A stretch of 64,000 nucleotides of DNA from Hysterangium stoloniferum (GCA_015178975.1 WHVD01000050.1:310001-374000), one strand, 5' to 3'; positions 1 through 11,100 are shown, counted from the first letter of the stretch. Numbers and translations: made by a program. The notes: generated by a model from the letters alone, not told the origin.

Positions 1-1008
1 TCGACAGGGATATAACCTCGCCCTTGAGACCTTCAATGACGGCTGAGGACTTGGGGACTAGCTAAAAATGGGTTACGACTTGAGTGGGATGCTTTTCATA
101 TATGTGATAATACAGCGTACCACTTTCGATATACCAGAGACGTTGGTCGCATAGATTTCGTAAAATAATTTCGTATCAAAAGATTCGCTAATGGATATAT
201 ATTGGTGTAGATGCCGTTGTAGAATCACAGAATCTGGCTTGAGGTCGTTCAAAACCTTGTTGTTGACCTTCTGAACGAAGCCACGTAATTTCAATAATGT
301 TGAAGCCAGTTCGGCAATGTGAGCACCAAGATGCGGCGTTCCGAGAAAAATGACTCCGGACGTTGATAGTGAGATGCTGCGGTGGTCAAGATTACTTTTA
401 CTACCGGTATAATGGGAGTAATTGAGTGCCTTCAGGAAAATGAAGCTCCGCCTCTTGATAAAGAAATGAAATGAACATACGCATTTGAGAACAATTCCTC
501 CCAGACTATGTGCGATAAAAATGATGGCCCGTTCCTGTTTTACAATCCGTTACGGTCAGTTCCCTTTTATTTAAACGTGGTAGCGGGTACGTACCATAGT
601 ATTTGACCCGCGACGGAAAAGGGCAAGCTTTGATATCAGTGTCTCGCCATGATCCTCAATCGTTTGTTCGGAGAGTTGAGACTGGCCATGGGTGTTCGCG
701 TCATACCCATAGGTCAATATTCGAGAATAGGGAATTTTCTGTGGGAGAAAATCCCGGAGCCATAGCTTCTCTTGTTTTCCGGTCCAAGAGGTCTCGCGAT
801 GACCGTCGAGTCCGTGAATCGCGACGATACTAGGTAAGTGAAATAAAAATAAACTCTGGGAGAAGATACGCTGAAATCAAGCAACCCACTCAACAATGGG
901 AGCCTCTCCACACCAAAGTTCCTTTAATCCCAGGGCCGCATCTGCCGTCCTGAAGTTAGATGGTTGTGGATTCCGGTGATCCTTGAACAATTTTTTTAAC
1001 TTTTCCAT
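1..1008 (-). CDS. SERAC1-like alpha/beta hydrolase (partial, runs off left edge)
   Basis: Reading the minus strand from an ATG at 1008 gives five exons: 1008-890, 829-595, 534-481, 429-124 and 61-1, separated by GT-AG introns of 51-62 nt. The protein has an N-terminal LGLKELW segment, then IVAIHGLDGH (oxyanion-side HG motif), WLRDFLP, ILTYGYDA, the nucleophile elbow IAHSLGGIVLK in exon 3, GVIFLGTPHLG in exon 4 and VPKSSAVIEG in exon 5. This motif order is that of the fungal SERAC1-like lipase/hydrolase fold, often found as an N-terminal domain of larger proteins. The rest of the protein, and any C-terminal repeat or NACHT domain, lies left of the window. The first intron and start codon are inferred from phase and family alignment. 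Substrate is unknown; the family assignment is strong. Confidence 0.85.
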
Positions 1009-1585
1009 GGAGCAATTGGATGCAGTACCAGTTACTAGGAGGGCAAGCAGGTGTTGACTGTTGGAGGGAACCGCAATCAGATAATGTAATGGCCTCGAGT
1101 TGTCCCCATGCAGGATCACGTGGGGACGTTTGGTACGCCTGCAGGGTCGGGTAGCACTCGGAAGTTTCCTGGCGGCGTTCAAGCAAGGTCCGGAGGTAAA
1201 AATGACAGTGTAATACTCCGACAGATTTGGGAATGCAATACCGCTTTGCACTATTGATGAAATTAGGAATGAGAAAGAGGCCCCATATAGGATGTTCCGC
1301 TCACCATTTGTCAGAACACTGCTACTTTGGCTGGATATCGCAATTGGCAGCAATCTAAAAGTCTTTATATTGTGAAATGGCTGGTGCCTATGTAGATATA
1401 TAAATGAGAAGCATTGTTGGCACAAGTTAATTATTCAATCGAACCGCTATGAAAGAGTTCTTAGCATTGGACGGGAACGAGGCCGTCGAGATTTACTCCT
1501 ATCAGTGCCAAAGGAAGATGTGACACATTGCCAATTAGTTGCCAGCACTTCAAAGATCTATCGGAGCTATCAGGTTGTGCCGAGA
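1009..1585. other. Intergenic, no supported gene
   Basis: Upstream region of the hydrolase gene. Open frames on the minus strand here have no recognisable motifs, and I treat them as chance. Confidence 0.5.
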
Positions 1586-1600
1586 CACGTGATCTTATCT

Positions 1601-1750
1601 TTTTTAATACATTTATATACCGCATCACATAACTAAGATATATAGCGGCTGGGAGAAAAAGTACCCTAATGTGGGGGGCGGCAGGATATGTATGTAGCTG
1701 GTTGGTATGGGCAAGAGGGTCAAATGTTTGGAAGGGGAGGGCGGGTGGGC
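1601..1750 (-). mobile_element. 5'-truncated LINE copy (3' UTR only) with 15-bp TSD
   Basis: About 150 bp matches the 3' UTR of the LINE at 10962-12284, including the oligo(A) end (oligo-T on the plus strand at 1601). It is flanked by the same 15-bp sequence CACGTGATCTTATCT at 1586-1600 and 1751-1765. Long TSDs plus a 3' A-tract are the signature of target-primed reverse transcription. No coding capacity remains. Confidence 0.85.
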
Positions 1751-1765
1751 CACGTGATCTTATCT

Positions 1766-2398
1766 TAGCTTCAACTATATTAAAAACATTGTTGTATTGC
1801 CGTGGACTTTGCAGGCGGGTGGAAGAACGGCGGCTCTGGCATTTTTCGTTAAAGAGTGTCACTGTCTTCGATTTGCCAGAAGGTATTTTTTTATGCACAG
1901 TAGTTAGGACAATTGATTTATAGATAAAATGTATCCATAATCTTACTCTTCAAGTCAACAAATTAATTCCTTGATAGACAGACATCAGGGAACTGGCAAT
2001 GGGCGCCTAAATGGGCCATATAATGAAGGAAATTTAAGTACCCTATATCTCGTAGCTAGAATTTATACCATCAGACAATGTCCATCAGGGAAATGTTTTT
2101 GGTACTTGATCTCCCTTATTGCACTTAATCATATTTAAGGTAAGTAAGGTGAATAAGCCAGGATTTCGCACTTGAAATGCCCTTGAAAATTTTTTACTGC
2201 AAGTACAATTCATGTAATTTAAGGCAACATACTGATTTCAAGGGCTGATCCATGCTCCAAGCTGGAGTAAGAAGAAAATGGCAAATAATGTACATTTGAT
2301 ATGTAAGAGCACTCAAGTACAGGTCTAAGGTAGAAGTTCAGGACTCATCAGCATGTATAAGGTATGTAAGTATACATATATGTACATACAAAAGGGTA
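1766..2398. other. AT-rich intergenic, nothing recognised
   Basis: No coding, RNA or repeat signal that I can support lies between the LINE fragment and the Copia insertion. Confidence 0.4.
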
Positions 2399-2403
2399 CA
2401 AAG

Positions 2404-2665
2404 TGTTAAATTTGATGATGAAACACACCTTTTTATAGGGGGAGTCCACCAATTATTGCAACTTTTCATATGAAGATGCTAATTGTGGACCATGTATTTG
2501 GAGGCTAATGTGTGTCAGAACCACTATACACCTCCCAGAGCACCAAACCTAGGAGGTGCTACACTAACTGACACAAGATATTGAGACACAAGTACTTTCA
2601 TTACAAGCTTATTAAACCCTTGTAGATTGTGTATTGCAATAGAGTCAACTCATACTATTTTAATA
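2404..2665 (+). repeat. Copia-1 5' LTR
   Basis: 262 bp, differing from the 3' LTR at 9833 by a few substitutions and small indels (the 3' copy has an extra CA-free deletion near its start and a 6-8 bp insertion in the middle). Preceded by TSD CAAAG. Confidence 0.95.
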
Positions 2666-2680
2666 GGTTATGGGCCCCAG
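2666..2680 (+). promoter_or_regulatory. Copia-1 primer binding site (tRNA-Met half-molecule type)
   Basis: The sequence GGTTATGGGCCCC directly follows the 5' LTR. It is complementary to the anticodon stem-loop of initiator tRNA-Met rather than its 3' CCA end, as in Drosophila copia and many fungal Copia elements that prime from a cleaved half-tRNA. The tRNA assignment comes from recall of the anticodon-loop sequence. Confidence 0.75.
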
Positions 2681-2785
2681 CTTCTAATTGTAATACACAT
2701 CACTATACAAAGTACTTGAATTTGGAGACATAACAAATCAACTTTCATCTTTGGTTGGGCCTGTCATTTTTCCCACACTGTGACA

Positions 2786-3844
2786 ACAATTACATCCTCA
2801 GACTCATTACCAAAATTCAAACCACTAAACAACCAAAATTATCCAGAATGGTCTGGAGAAATGAAGGCATAGTTGATGAAGTTGGGTTATTGGAAGATTG
2901 TTTGTGGAAAAGAAATCAAGCCAATAAATGGCAGTGATAACATTGAGAAGTGGGAAACAAAGGCAGAGAAAGCAGCTGCAGAGATATATCTTATGGTGGA
3001 AAATGATCAGAGGGTGCATTTCTGTGGATTTGAAGAAGATCCAATCAAAATGTGGGACTTGTTGGAAAGGACACATTTACAACAAAAACCAGGAGCCTGC
3101 TTCAATGTTTATGATGACCTATTCTCAATCCAAAAGGATGAAAAGGAGTCTTTGATGGATTTGGGTGTCAGAATTGATAAAGCAATGGGGACTATTCAAA
3201 ACCTGTGCCCAAAGGACTTCACAATTGAAAAGCTGGATGAAGAATTACAATGCATGGCACTCATCCAGGCTCTTCCTGATGAATATGCACACCTCTCCTC
3301 ATCATTATTACTCATGGAGAAGCTGGACAAGAATACTATTCTCCAGGCATTTAGAAGCAAAGAATTAAATCACAATCACTGTGGAGAAATGGTTAATAGG
3401 GCCAAAGCACCCATCAAGCATCGTCGAAAAATGGTTTGCTATAATTGTGACAAGGAAGGGCATCTCAGTTATGACTGTCCAAAGCCAAGGAATAAAGAAA
3501 AGCTACAGCACAACTGGCAGTCATGCAACAGTGCTAACAAGATGGAAGAGGCAAAAATAGAGGAAGTAGAGGAACAGACAGGAAAAGCAAGTGTCTTTTC
3601 ACAACATGATGCATGTGCAACCTTGGCTAACATCTATGATTGGAACACAGACACAGGGGCCACATCGCATATGACACCCCACTACAACTGGTTCCACACC
3701 TATACCCCACACAGAACCCCAATCAAACTTGCAGACAATAGGATTGTATACTCTGAAGGTGTTAGGAGTGTTATTTTTCAACCAATCATTGATGGAAGAA
3801 ATTCACAAAAGTATTACATGTTCCAGCTTTACATAATACAGTAA
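2786..3844 (+). pseudogene. Copia-1 gag and protease
   Basis: The gag frame starts near 2786 with LNNQNYPEWSGEM, typical of the Copia capsid N-terminus. It passes one TAG stop and continues through a UBN2-type capsid region to a zinc knuckle CYNCDKEGHLSYDC at about 3440-3480. The protease active site WNTDTGATSHM follows near 3642-3672 in the same frame, and the frame closes at 3844. No intact ATG start is evident. Gag packages the RNA; the aspartic protease (DTGA) matures the polyprotein. Confidence 0.9.
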
Positions 3845-3965
3845 TCTTCTTGCTGTTCTATACCTCACATGTCATAAAGAATTTGATGTACACATTTCAT
3901 CCAAAACTATACGATTTAATCACCATGGGAATTTTTTATTCACTGCATCAATCACCAATCAGAAT

Positions 3966-4920
3966 GTGGGCTACTTGGATGGCAAGACTATTATAAATAA
4001 AATGGAGAATGTGCACATGTCCTCTACTTTACCTCTAGATTTGTCTCTGTGGCATAGACGATTGGGACACCACCACTATGAGGGAATAAAAAATCTAATG
4101 AGAAGAAACATGGTTAAAGGATTGGTACTCAATTTAAAGGCTAAACCAGATCCAATTTGTGAACCATGTCTTGCAGGAAAGATGCATGCCAATCCATTTC
4201 CCTCCTCAGAACATCACTGCAATGAACCTTTGGAGTTGGTACATACAGATGTACACTACATTGGTACAAGATCCCGATCTGGATGCTACTATTGGGTCAC
4301 ATTTATTGATGATGCTTCAAGGTTCTATTATGTCATCCCAATCAAGTACAAAAGTGGTGTTTTTTGGGCATTCAAACAGTACAAAGCATTTGCAGAAAAC
4401 CTCCTTGGACAAAACATAAAGACACTTAGGGATGATAAAGGTGGAGAATACATGTCAAGGGCATTCATTGAATTCACCAATAAACATGGTATCTTGCATC
4501 AGCATACAGTCCACAATAAACCTCAGCAAAATGGAATGGAAGAGCATTCAAACAGGACATTAGCAGAAGGACTTACAACCATGTTAACAGAGTCTGAACT
4601 ACCCAAGAACTTCTGGGAATACTGCCTGGCTGCATTTGTACACATCTGGAACCACTGTCCATCATCTGCCCTAAAGGACAGAACACCATATGAAATTTGG
4701 CATAAAAGGAAACCAGATATCAGTCACATCAGAGTTTGGGGATGTATTGCATATGTGCACATTCAAAAGGAAAAATGACCAAGCTTGGGATCTCACATGG
4801 AAAAATGCATCTTTATTGGGTATCCTGAAGGATATAAGGGATGGTTATTCTACAACCCAGTGACAAGAAGGATAGTGATCAGTGAACAAGCTGAATTTGA
4901 TGAACGATACACATGGAAAC
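3966..4920 (+). pseudogene. Copia-1 integrase
   Basis: The GAG-pre-integrase zinc region has LWHRRLGHHHYEG and CEPCLAGK. The rve catalytic core follows, with the first Asp in HTDVH, the second in RDDKGGEY and the Glu in QNGMEEHSNR, then the Copia C-terminal GYPEGYKGWLFYNP. A TGA at 4776-4778 divides the frame before the C-terminal domain, and the region between 3845 and 3966 is also frame-broken. The protein would insert cDNA, generating the 5-bp TSD. Confidence 0.9.
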
Positions 4921-5822
4921 ACCAACAACCACAAGTTACAGATACTGGTGGGAAGGATGAATCAAGTACTAGGGATTATACCCCAGGGGGTCCAGTTGTT
5001 GAAGAAGAAGATAATCCACCAACTGACTTACCAACTGCCTCTGTGGAGGATCATGAATTACCTACACCTGAATCTGAAGACAATGGTGTCACACCATCCT
5101 CCCAGATCACAGAGGAAGAGGATAATAGACCAATCACCATTAATCATGAATTCCCTGCATCTGAACCTGAAGACAATGCTGCCACACCATCCCCCCAGAT
5201 CACAGATAATGAGGAGGAGGAAGATAACAGACCAATTGCCATTCGAAAGCCTCCATGCAATATAAAACCTCCTAATGAATGGTGGAAAACCTGGGAACCC
5301 AATCCTACCACTTCTGACAGTACTGATGAAATGGAATTGGAGGAGGCACATGTGTCAATTATTTCTGAACCAAGGTCATTTACAGAGGCAATAAATGGTC
5401 CACAGGTGAGGCAATGGAGAGAGGCAGCCTTGGAGGAAATGAACACACACATTAGCAATGGAACCTGGACCATAATGAAGCTACCACCAGGAACGAAAGC
5501 TATAGGATCAAAATGGGTCTTCAAGGTGAAACAAAAAGCAGATGGATCAATAGAACACTTTAAGGCATGATTGGTTGCTAAAGGATACAACCAGAGACCA
5601 GGATTTGACTATACAGAGATTTTTGCCCCAACAATGTGCCATGCTACTATTCATCTAGTATTAGCACTGGCCGCAGCAGAAGGCCTTCACCTCTGATCAG
5701 TTCACATATCTCATGCATTCATCAACAGTGATATTGATACAGAAATATACATGGTCCAGCCAGAAGGATTTCATCAAGGAGACCCAGATACAGCATGTAG
5801 ACTAGACAGCTCACTCTATGGA
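4921..5822 (+). pseudogene. Copia-1 integrase/RT linker and RT N-terminal half
   Basis: An acidic Pro/Glu-rich linker with two imperfect copies of an EDN..TPSSQIT-type unit (about 4970-5240) leads into RT. Recognisable RT blocks include FTEAINGPQVRQWREAALEEM and SKWVFKVKQKADGSIEHFKA. A TGA then falls where Arg is expected (KARLVAKG in the family), followed by VAKGYNQRPGFDYTEIFAPT. The coding region is cut at SLYG by the solo LTR at 5823 and resumes at 6668 with KQASNLW. Confidence 0.9.
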
Positions 5823-6662
5823 TGTTACGACCGGACAAACCCGCCGGACTCCGGGCACTAACCTGTATGCCCCCACATGCTACAAGCACCAATCGTCTGT
5901 TTATAGGATTTCCTGCCCGGACTCCGTTACATCAAGACTAGTTACGTTCGACCTCATTACAACACATATCAGTCACCGGACTTCCCCCGGACTCCGTCTC
6001 TGTCTATGTCCGTCTTCGTCCCACGCATCAGTCACCGGACCCTGCTCAGAATCCCATCACCGCTCTAATCGAGCCCCGTTCCCGTCTTAGTCAAATGACC
6101 TGTCACAATTTAGGACTCCGCTCCCGCTCCATTTCCCGTTATGGGTTATGCTTTGTCACGATTCAGACTCCGCTCCGTTCCGTTCCGTTCCTAACACCAA
6201 TTTGGTGTTTACTATTCCCGTTTCATGTTTTGTTAGTTTCGTTTTGTTATTACTGGATTTGGTATGTCATTCACTCCATGATCTATATAAACTGGCAGAT
6301 GTTGTACATACAATCCAGTCAGAAAATTAGCTTAGATTCCCCCCAGTAATCTAATAACATTTTCCACTCTAAAACCTTACTTGATTCACATCGCTCGCAC
6401 TAGTCGGAGCCCACGGGCTCCGGCGCATCTATCTCTCTCAACTATCTCGACTCACGACCCACAACCTCCGACTTATGACCCACAACCCCCGACTCATGAC
6501 CTACGACCTACAAACCCCGCCCGGACTCCCCGGGATCCCCATCCATCCGTTTGAAATTGGACAACACGATCTAGCGAGGGTGCAGCCTATAAGCTGAAGC
6601 CAAGTCCTACCGGATATCCCGTGGGTTTCTCTGGAAACCCAGCCTGTGTGTGTATCCTAACA
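5823..6662 (+). mobile_element. Solo LTR, family alpha (Gypsy-type), inside Copia-1 RT
   Basis: 840 bp beginning TGTTACGACCGG and ending GTATCCTAACA, with TSD ATGGA at 5818-5822 and 6663-6667. A TATATAA box lies near 6282, and the shared AAGCTGAAGCCAAGTCC module is at 6591-6607. No internal region is present, so LTR-LTR recombination removed the rest. Two other copies, on the minus strand, are at 11101-11905 and 25688-26504. Confidence 0.95.
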
Positions 6663-6667
6663 ATGGA

Positions 6668-7097
6668 CTCAAGCAGGCAAGCAATCTCTGGAGCAAACAC
6701 CTGCAGAGTGTACCAGAGAAATGGACTTCAAGTGAATTTATTCTGATCCATCGGTCTATATGTATCTATCAACAAGATGGAATCAAAGTCATTGTTCCAA
6801 TATTTGTAGATGACATCACCCTTGCAGGACCATCCGAAAAAGTCCTGGATGATTTTGTAGCTGAGTTAGCTACACACTTCAAACTCAGGGATATAGGACC
6901 TACATCTTTCCTATTAGGCATTGAAATCACACAAGATCAAGAAAAGTGAACTATCTCTCTATCACAACACCAGTACATCTTGAACAAATTACAGGAATTT
7001 GGGATGTCAAACTGTCATGCAGTGGATACACCCATGGATCCAGGGACAAAACTATCATCAGATCAGTCAGCCAAAACCATGGAGGAACAGAATGAAA
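6668..7097 (+). pseudogene. Copia-1 RT C-terminal half
   Basis: Continuation of RT after the solo LTR. It includes the catalytic motif IFVDDITLAG (about 6806-6835) and RDIGPTSFLLGIEI. A TGA near 6946 is followed by SQHQYILNKLQEFGM and VDTPMDPG. It is interrupted at 7098 by the gag-only element and continues after 8713. Confidence 0.9.
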
Positions 7098-7304
7098 TGT
7101 TAACTTTTCAGCGAAAATATGACCAGACCTATAGAGGATGAGCGCAATACTGTCTGAGTGATATTGTTGGTTATAAACACATGGGGGGTCACATGCGTAA
7201 CTACGGGGATTATATACTAATAACAAGAGCATTAATTAATGTGAAAATTAGTGCCCTCAGTCACTATACGACTCCAGCTGCTCGATTTACCCAAAAATCT
7301 AACA
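7098..7304 (-). repeat. 3' LTR of the gag-only element
   Basis: 207-bp terminal repeat matching 8505-8713; it lies downstream of gag on the minus strand and next to the polypurine tract. Confidence 0.93.
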
Positions 7305-7353
7305 CACCTCCTTGAGTGAAGGAGTTGTGAGGTCCCTATCTACTAGAAGGTAA

Positions 7354-8128
7354 TCTCTGTGGTATCATATCCCCCATCTTCATCTGCTGCCATGGCTGTG
7401 GTGTTGGATAATGGCTTTTGATGTCCATGTAGTGGCACAGATGGACAGTCTACAGCATAATGTCCCCTACTGCCTCAGTTAAAACATGTGATTTTGGATG
7501 TGGGCTGTTTGCTTTTGCTGCGGATGGCAAGCGCGGTCTCTGGGTCAGGGCAAACTTCAGTAGAGGGTTCTTGGCACACCTCCTCGTTCATGAGATGGGT
7601 GATGACACTGTCGAGTGTCAATTGGTCAGGAGGGATAGAGTCGAGGGTAACAATGAATGTGGAGTAGGTGTCAGGAAGGCTAGCGGAAAGCACAAGGATA
7701 ATGTCTTCTTCGAGAAGATCTATACCTGCATCAGTCAATCTGTAGGTGGCATTTTTGACTTCTGATATCCAGGAGTTCATTGTCTGATCATCGCACTTCT
7801 GCATATAAAGAAAACGATGGTGAAGGGTGAGATGGGTAGCGAAACTACAGGCCTGATGGACTTGTTTCAAACTTTCCCAAATAATCTTCAGATCTTCATG
7901 ACGTGTATGGGGAAACTGTGACATTTTGATGTGAAGGATAACCTTGGCATGGGTGAGTTTCTGCTTCATCACAAAGGCATGGACTGGCTTTGAGTTTGCA
8001 GAACCAGGCGGATGAGTCATGTCACCACTAACAACATCCCACAGGTCCTTGTTGGCAAGTAGTGCTTCCATCAGATAAGCCTAGTCAGTGTAGTTGCAAT
8101 TGTTGAGTTTTGGAACTAACAGTTCTGG
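7354..8128 (-). pseudogene. Copia-type gag of the gag-only element
   Basis: The capsid starts near 8128 with VPKLNNCNYTD, a TAG where Trp is expected, then AYLMEALLANKDLWDVVSG. The long UBN2-like helical region follows (ATG within the frame at 8071). A zinc knuckle CFN.GSRGHYAVDC near 7440-7485 has its second Cys replaced by TGA, then comes a short acidic tail ending at a TAG at 7354. The length is close to a complete Copia gag, so the element was built around a whole gag rather than a random deletion remnant. Confidence 0.88.
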
Positions 8129-8195
8129 CATTTTTCAGTGTCTTCGGTTTGGTTTTGAGTTCGGGTTCAGTGCACACTGTTCAATGGGGCATGGC

Positions 8196-8350
8196 TAATG
8201 GTTTGGTTTGGTGTGTGATGCTTTTCAATGAGGTGTCCACAGGTTTGGGTTCAGGATTGGTGTGTGACACTTTTCAACGAGGCATCCACAGGTTTGGGTT
8301 TGGGTTCGGCGTGCAATGCTTTTCAATGAGGCGTCCATGGGTTCGGGTCG
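8196..8350. repeat. Imperfect ~55-60 bp tandem repeat in the 5' leader of the gag-only element
   Basis: About three units share GTGTGA(T/C)..TTTTCAA(T/C)GAGG and a following CCACAGGTTTGGGTT segment. They lie between the 5' LTR (8505) and gag on the minus strand. Confidence 0.7.
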
Positions 8351-8504
8351 ACTTCATAGTGCAGGTGTCGGAAGGGATCAGTGTGTGATGTGTGCAATGT
8401 GCATGATGATAAAGTGAGTGGCTACTAAAAGCTGTGCAAGTCTAGTGGTTTCAGCCCTGCTTGGCATTGCTTGATGATGCCCTTCAAGCTAGGTTATGCG
8501 TTTA

Positions 8505-8713
8505 TGTTAACTTTTCAGTGAAAATATGACCAGACCTATAGAGGATGAGTGCAATACTGTCTGAGTGATATTGTTGGTTATAAACACATGGGGGGTCACA
8601 TGCGTAACTATGGGGATTATATACTAATAACAAGAGCACTAATTAATGTGAAAAAATTAGTGCCCCCAGTCACTATATGACTCTGGCTACTCAATTTACC
8701 CAAAAATCTAACA
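8505..8713 (-). repeat. 5' LTR of the gag-only element
   Basis: 209-bp terminal repeat, partner of 7098-7304; followed on the plus side by TSD TGAAA. Confidence 0.93.
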
Positions 8714-8718
8714 TGAAA

Positions 8719-9395
8719 TGTGTGACATTCCCTACATTAATGCAGTTGGGTCCATGATATACTTGGCCACTACCACCCATCCTGACATTGCATACACTGC
8801 AGGAGTATTGGCTCAGTTTAACTAAACCCTGGTATAGCACATTGGAAGGCTGGCAAGCACCTATTCCGATATTTGAAGGGAACTATGGATATGAAACTCA
8901 CATATGGTCCTGATCCCTTAAATACAGATCTATTTGTTGGCTTCAGTGATGCTAGTTATGGTGGAGACAAGGACAGTGGAAAATCAACAACAGGGTACAT
9001 AATCAAAGTGGGATCAGGAGCAGTATGTTGGAGCAGCAAACTACAACCAATTGTGACACTATCCACCACAGAAGCTGAATATGTTGCTGCAGTTGCAGCA
9101 GGGAAGGAGATCTGTTGGATGCAGAACCTGTTAAAGAAATTGGGATACAAGGCACCATATCCATCAAAACTCTTCATTGATAACCAGTAAACACTAACTG
9201 TAGCCAAGAATCCAGAACATCATGGATGAATGAAACATCTGGACCTATGCTACTACTGGTTACATGACATGGTAGAAAGGAATCAATCAACCCTATCTAT
9301 CCACAAACAGATGAAATGCCGGCAGATATCTTAACCAAAGCATTACCAAAACCAAAGGTGGAAAAGTTCAGATCTATAATGGGATTAGGAAATTG
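8719..9395 (+). pseudogene. Copia-1 RNase H and C-terminus
   Basis: After the gag-only insertion, the frame contains DLFVGFSDASYGGDKDSGKSTTG, VCWSSKLQPIVTLSTTEAEYVAA and LFIDNQ, the standard Copia RNase H blocks. Premature stops occur at 9188 and beyond. The coding remnant ends near 9395, just before the polypurine tract. Confidence 0.9.
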
Positions 9396-9433
9396 AACAG
9401 GTATGGGATTAAAAAAGTGTTTCATCAAGGGGG

Positions 9434-9824
9434 TGAGGAGTATGCTTTTACCACAGTTTCATTGTGGTAAAACACTCCTTTTATTTTATTTATATTTTAC
9501 ACATTTTATTCATATTTTTCTATCCTTTATATTCTTTGAATATTGCACCATTTCATTAGTTCAAAGCTCTGTGTATACTTGTGGGTGCACTCGGCACCAA
9601 ATGAACTGAGACACACTTTTACCCAACCACCACCACTTGTAAGACATAAACTAGGTCTACAGCGAGTGGTGATCAGGGTAACGTGTCAGCTACCACATAG
9701 GTAGCATTATCTGAGCTATCTAACACTTCAGGCCTTGAACTATAACAGTCGAGGCCTCCACTCGAATCATTCTTCCTCCCCTTCTTCGTATATAGAATGG
9801 TCAGAACTTCCACCACTCTTCACA
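9434..9824 (+). mobile_element. Solo LTR, family zeta, inserted in the Copia-1 polypurine tract
   Basis: 391 bp starting TGAGGAGTATGC and ending CTCTTCACA, with AGGGGG repeated at 9428-9433 and 9825-9830. Its 3' end is shared with the solo LTR at 35328-35961. The Copia-1 polypurine tract AAGGGGG was the target, so it is now duplicated on both sides. Confidence 0.8.
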
Positions 9825-9832
9825 AGGGGGTG

Positions 9833-10101
9833 TGTTAAATTTGATGATGAAACACCTTTTTATAGGGGGAGTCCACCAATTATTGCAACTTTTCATATGA
9901 AGATGCTAATTGTGGACCATGCATTTGGAGGCTAATGTGTGTCAGAACCACTGTACACCTCCCAGAGCACCAAACCTATATTGTCAGGAGGTGCTACACT
10001 AACTGACACAAGATATTGAGACACAAGTACTTTCATTACAAGCTGATTAAACCCTTGTAGATTGTGTATTGCAATAGAGTCAACTCATACTATTTTTAAT
10101 A
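9833..10101 (+). repeat. Copia-1 3' LTR
   Basis: 269 bp, preceded by a polypurine tract (9825-9830 plus TG) and followed by TSD CAAAG at 10102-10106. Confidence 0.95.
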
Positions 10102-10169
10102 CAAAGGATGTTCACCCAGGTCTAGACTGTGAAAACCAGACCCATCAAAACATCTACAGACACACACAG

Positions 10170-10911
10170 TGTTAAGAACAGAAAACTGACTAATGTCGGT
10201 AGGCTGACAGGGACTGATCGGAAGGACTTGGCTTCAGCTTATGTGCTGTGCCCTCGCAAATATCCGTCGGGTGTCCTTAAATTTCAGATGGGTGAAGACT
10301 AGTCCTAATGAGTACCTCTTGGCGAGTTACCAATTGGAACCGAAGGATAAGTCAAGTGTCAGGCCAAGGGGTCAGGACTGAGAGTGGACGAGCACACACG
10401 AAGGTGGATAGCAGGATACTTACTATGAGACTTCTAGAGGTGTAAGAGGGTATTCTGAGTTGATATTTTGATTGCCTTGTAACTACAACTACAGCGGGTT
10501 CATATACAAATATTAGGCGTCTAGAAAATACTAACTAGGAGAAAAGTGGAAAACGGTATTTGACAAATAAGCTTGACTAGGAATGGGAAGGTTACGATTA
10601 GTTTGGAGGCCGTGAAATAACCGAGAGCAGGATTACGAGAAAAGGAAATAGTCCGAGTGTTACAAGTATATATAGACATATGTAAAACATAGAGTAGAAT
10701 GGATCATCATAATAAAAAGGGACGTATCAGAATTTAATCAGATAGTACAAGTATATTTTGACGGGGGCGTAAACAGAGTTTGATCACCGTGAAAGCATAC
10801 ATCAGCATTGGGAGACTGATGGTTTCCAATTCAATGACTTGAATGATAACTTGAATCATCGATAGGTGGCAATAACCTCGGGGACCATCAGGTTGCGACA
10901 CAGTCATAACA
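10170..10911 (-). mobile_element. Solo LTR, family beta (Gypsy A family)
   Basis: 742 bp, reverse complement of the Gypsy A LTR (17458-18199), with TSD CACAG at 10165-10169 and 10912-10916. Contains the shared LTR module at 10224-10240. Confidence 0.95.
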
Positions 10912-11100
10912 CACAGTCAAAGACTGAGCATTGTCAAAGACATATACCACATGCCTCCATCTTTTTTTTTAATACATTTATATACCGCATCACATAACTA
11001 AGATACATAGTGGTTGGGAGAAAAAGTACCCTAATGGTAGGTGGGGGGGTGGCAGGATATGTATATAGCTGGTTGGTATGGGCAAGAGGGTCAGGGGTAG

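Larger units (their letters stand above)
7098..8713 (-). mobile_element. Gag-only non-autonomous Copia derivative (TR-GAG-like)
   Basis: Direct repeats 7098-7304 and 8505-8713 (207-209 bp, a few differences) begin TGTTAACTTTTCAG and end AAAATCTAACA on the plus strand. They are flanked by TSD TGAAA (7093-7097, 8714-8718). The 1.2-kb interior encodes only gag on the minus strand, ending in a stop, a short UTR and the polypurine tract CAAGGAGGTG abutting the 3' LTR (7305-7316). No protease, integrase or RT trace is present, so it would depend on another element for those functions. Confidence 0.92.
2404..10101 (+). mobile_element. Copia-1: LTR retrotransposon (Ty1/Copia) with three nested insertions
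   Basis: The LTRs at 2404-2665 and 9833-10101 are near-identical, begin TGTTAAATTT and end TTTTAATA, and are flanked by the 5-bp TSD CAAAG (2399-2403 and 10102-10106). Gene order gag, protease, integrase, RT, RNase H is the Copia order. Three later insertions sit inside it: a Gypsy-type solo LTR (5823-6662), a gag-only Copia derivative (7098-8713) and a solo LTR in the polypurine tract (9434-9824). Without these and their duplicated target copies, the element is roughly 4.8 kb. Stops and frameshifts in every domain make it inactive. Confidence 0.95.

Noticed and set aside
877..1425. 182-codon minus-strand ORF
   Set aside because: Only its end overlaps exon 1 of the hydrolase; upstream residues have no family similarity.
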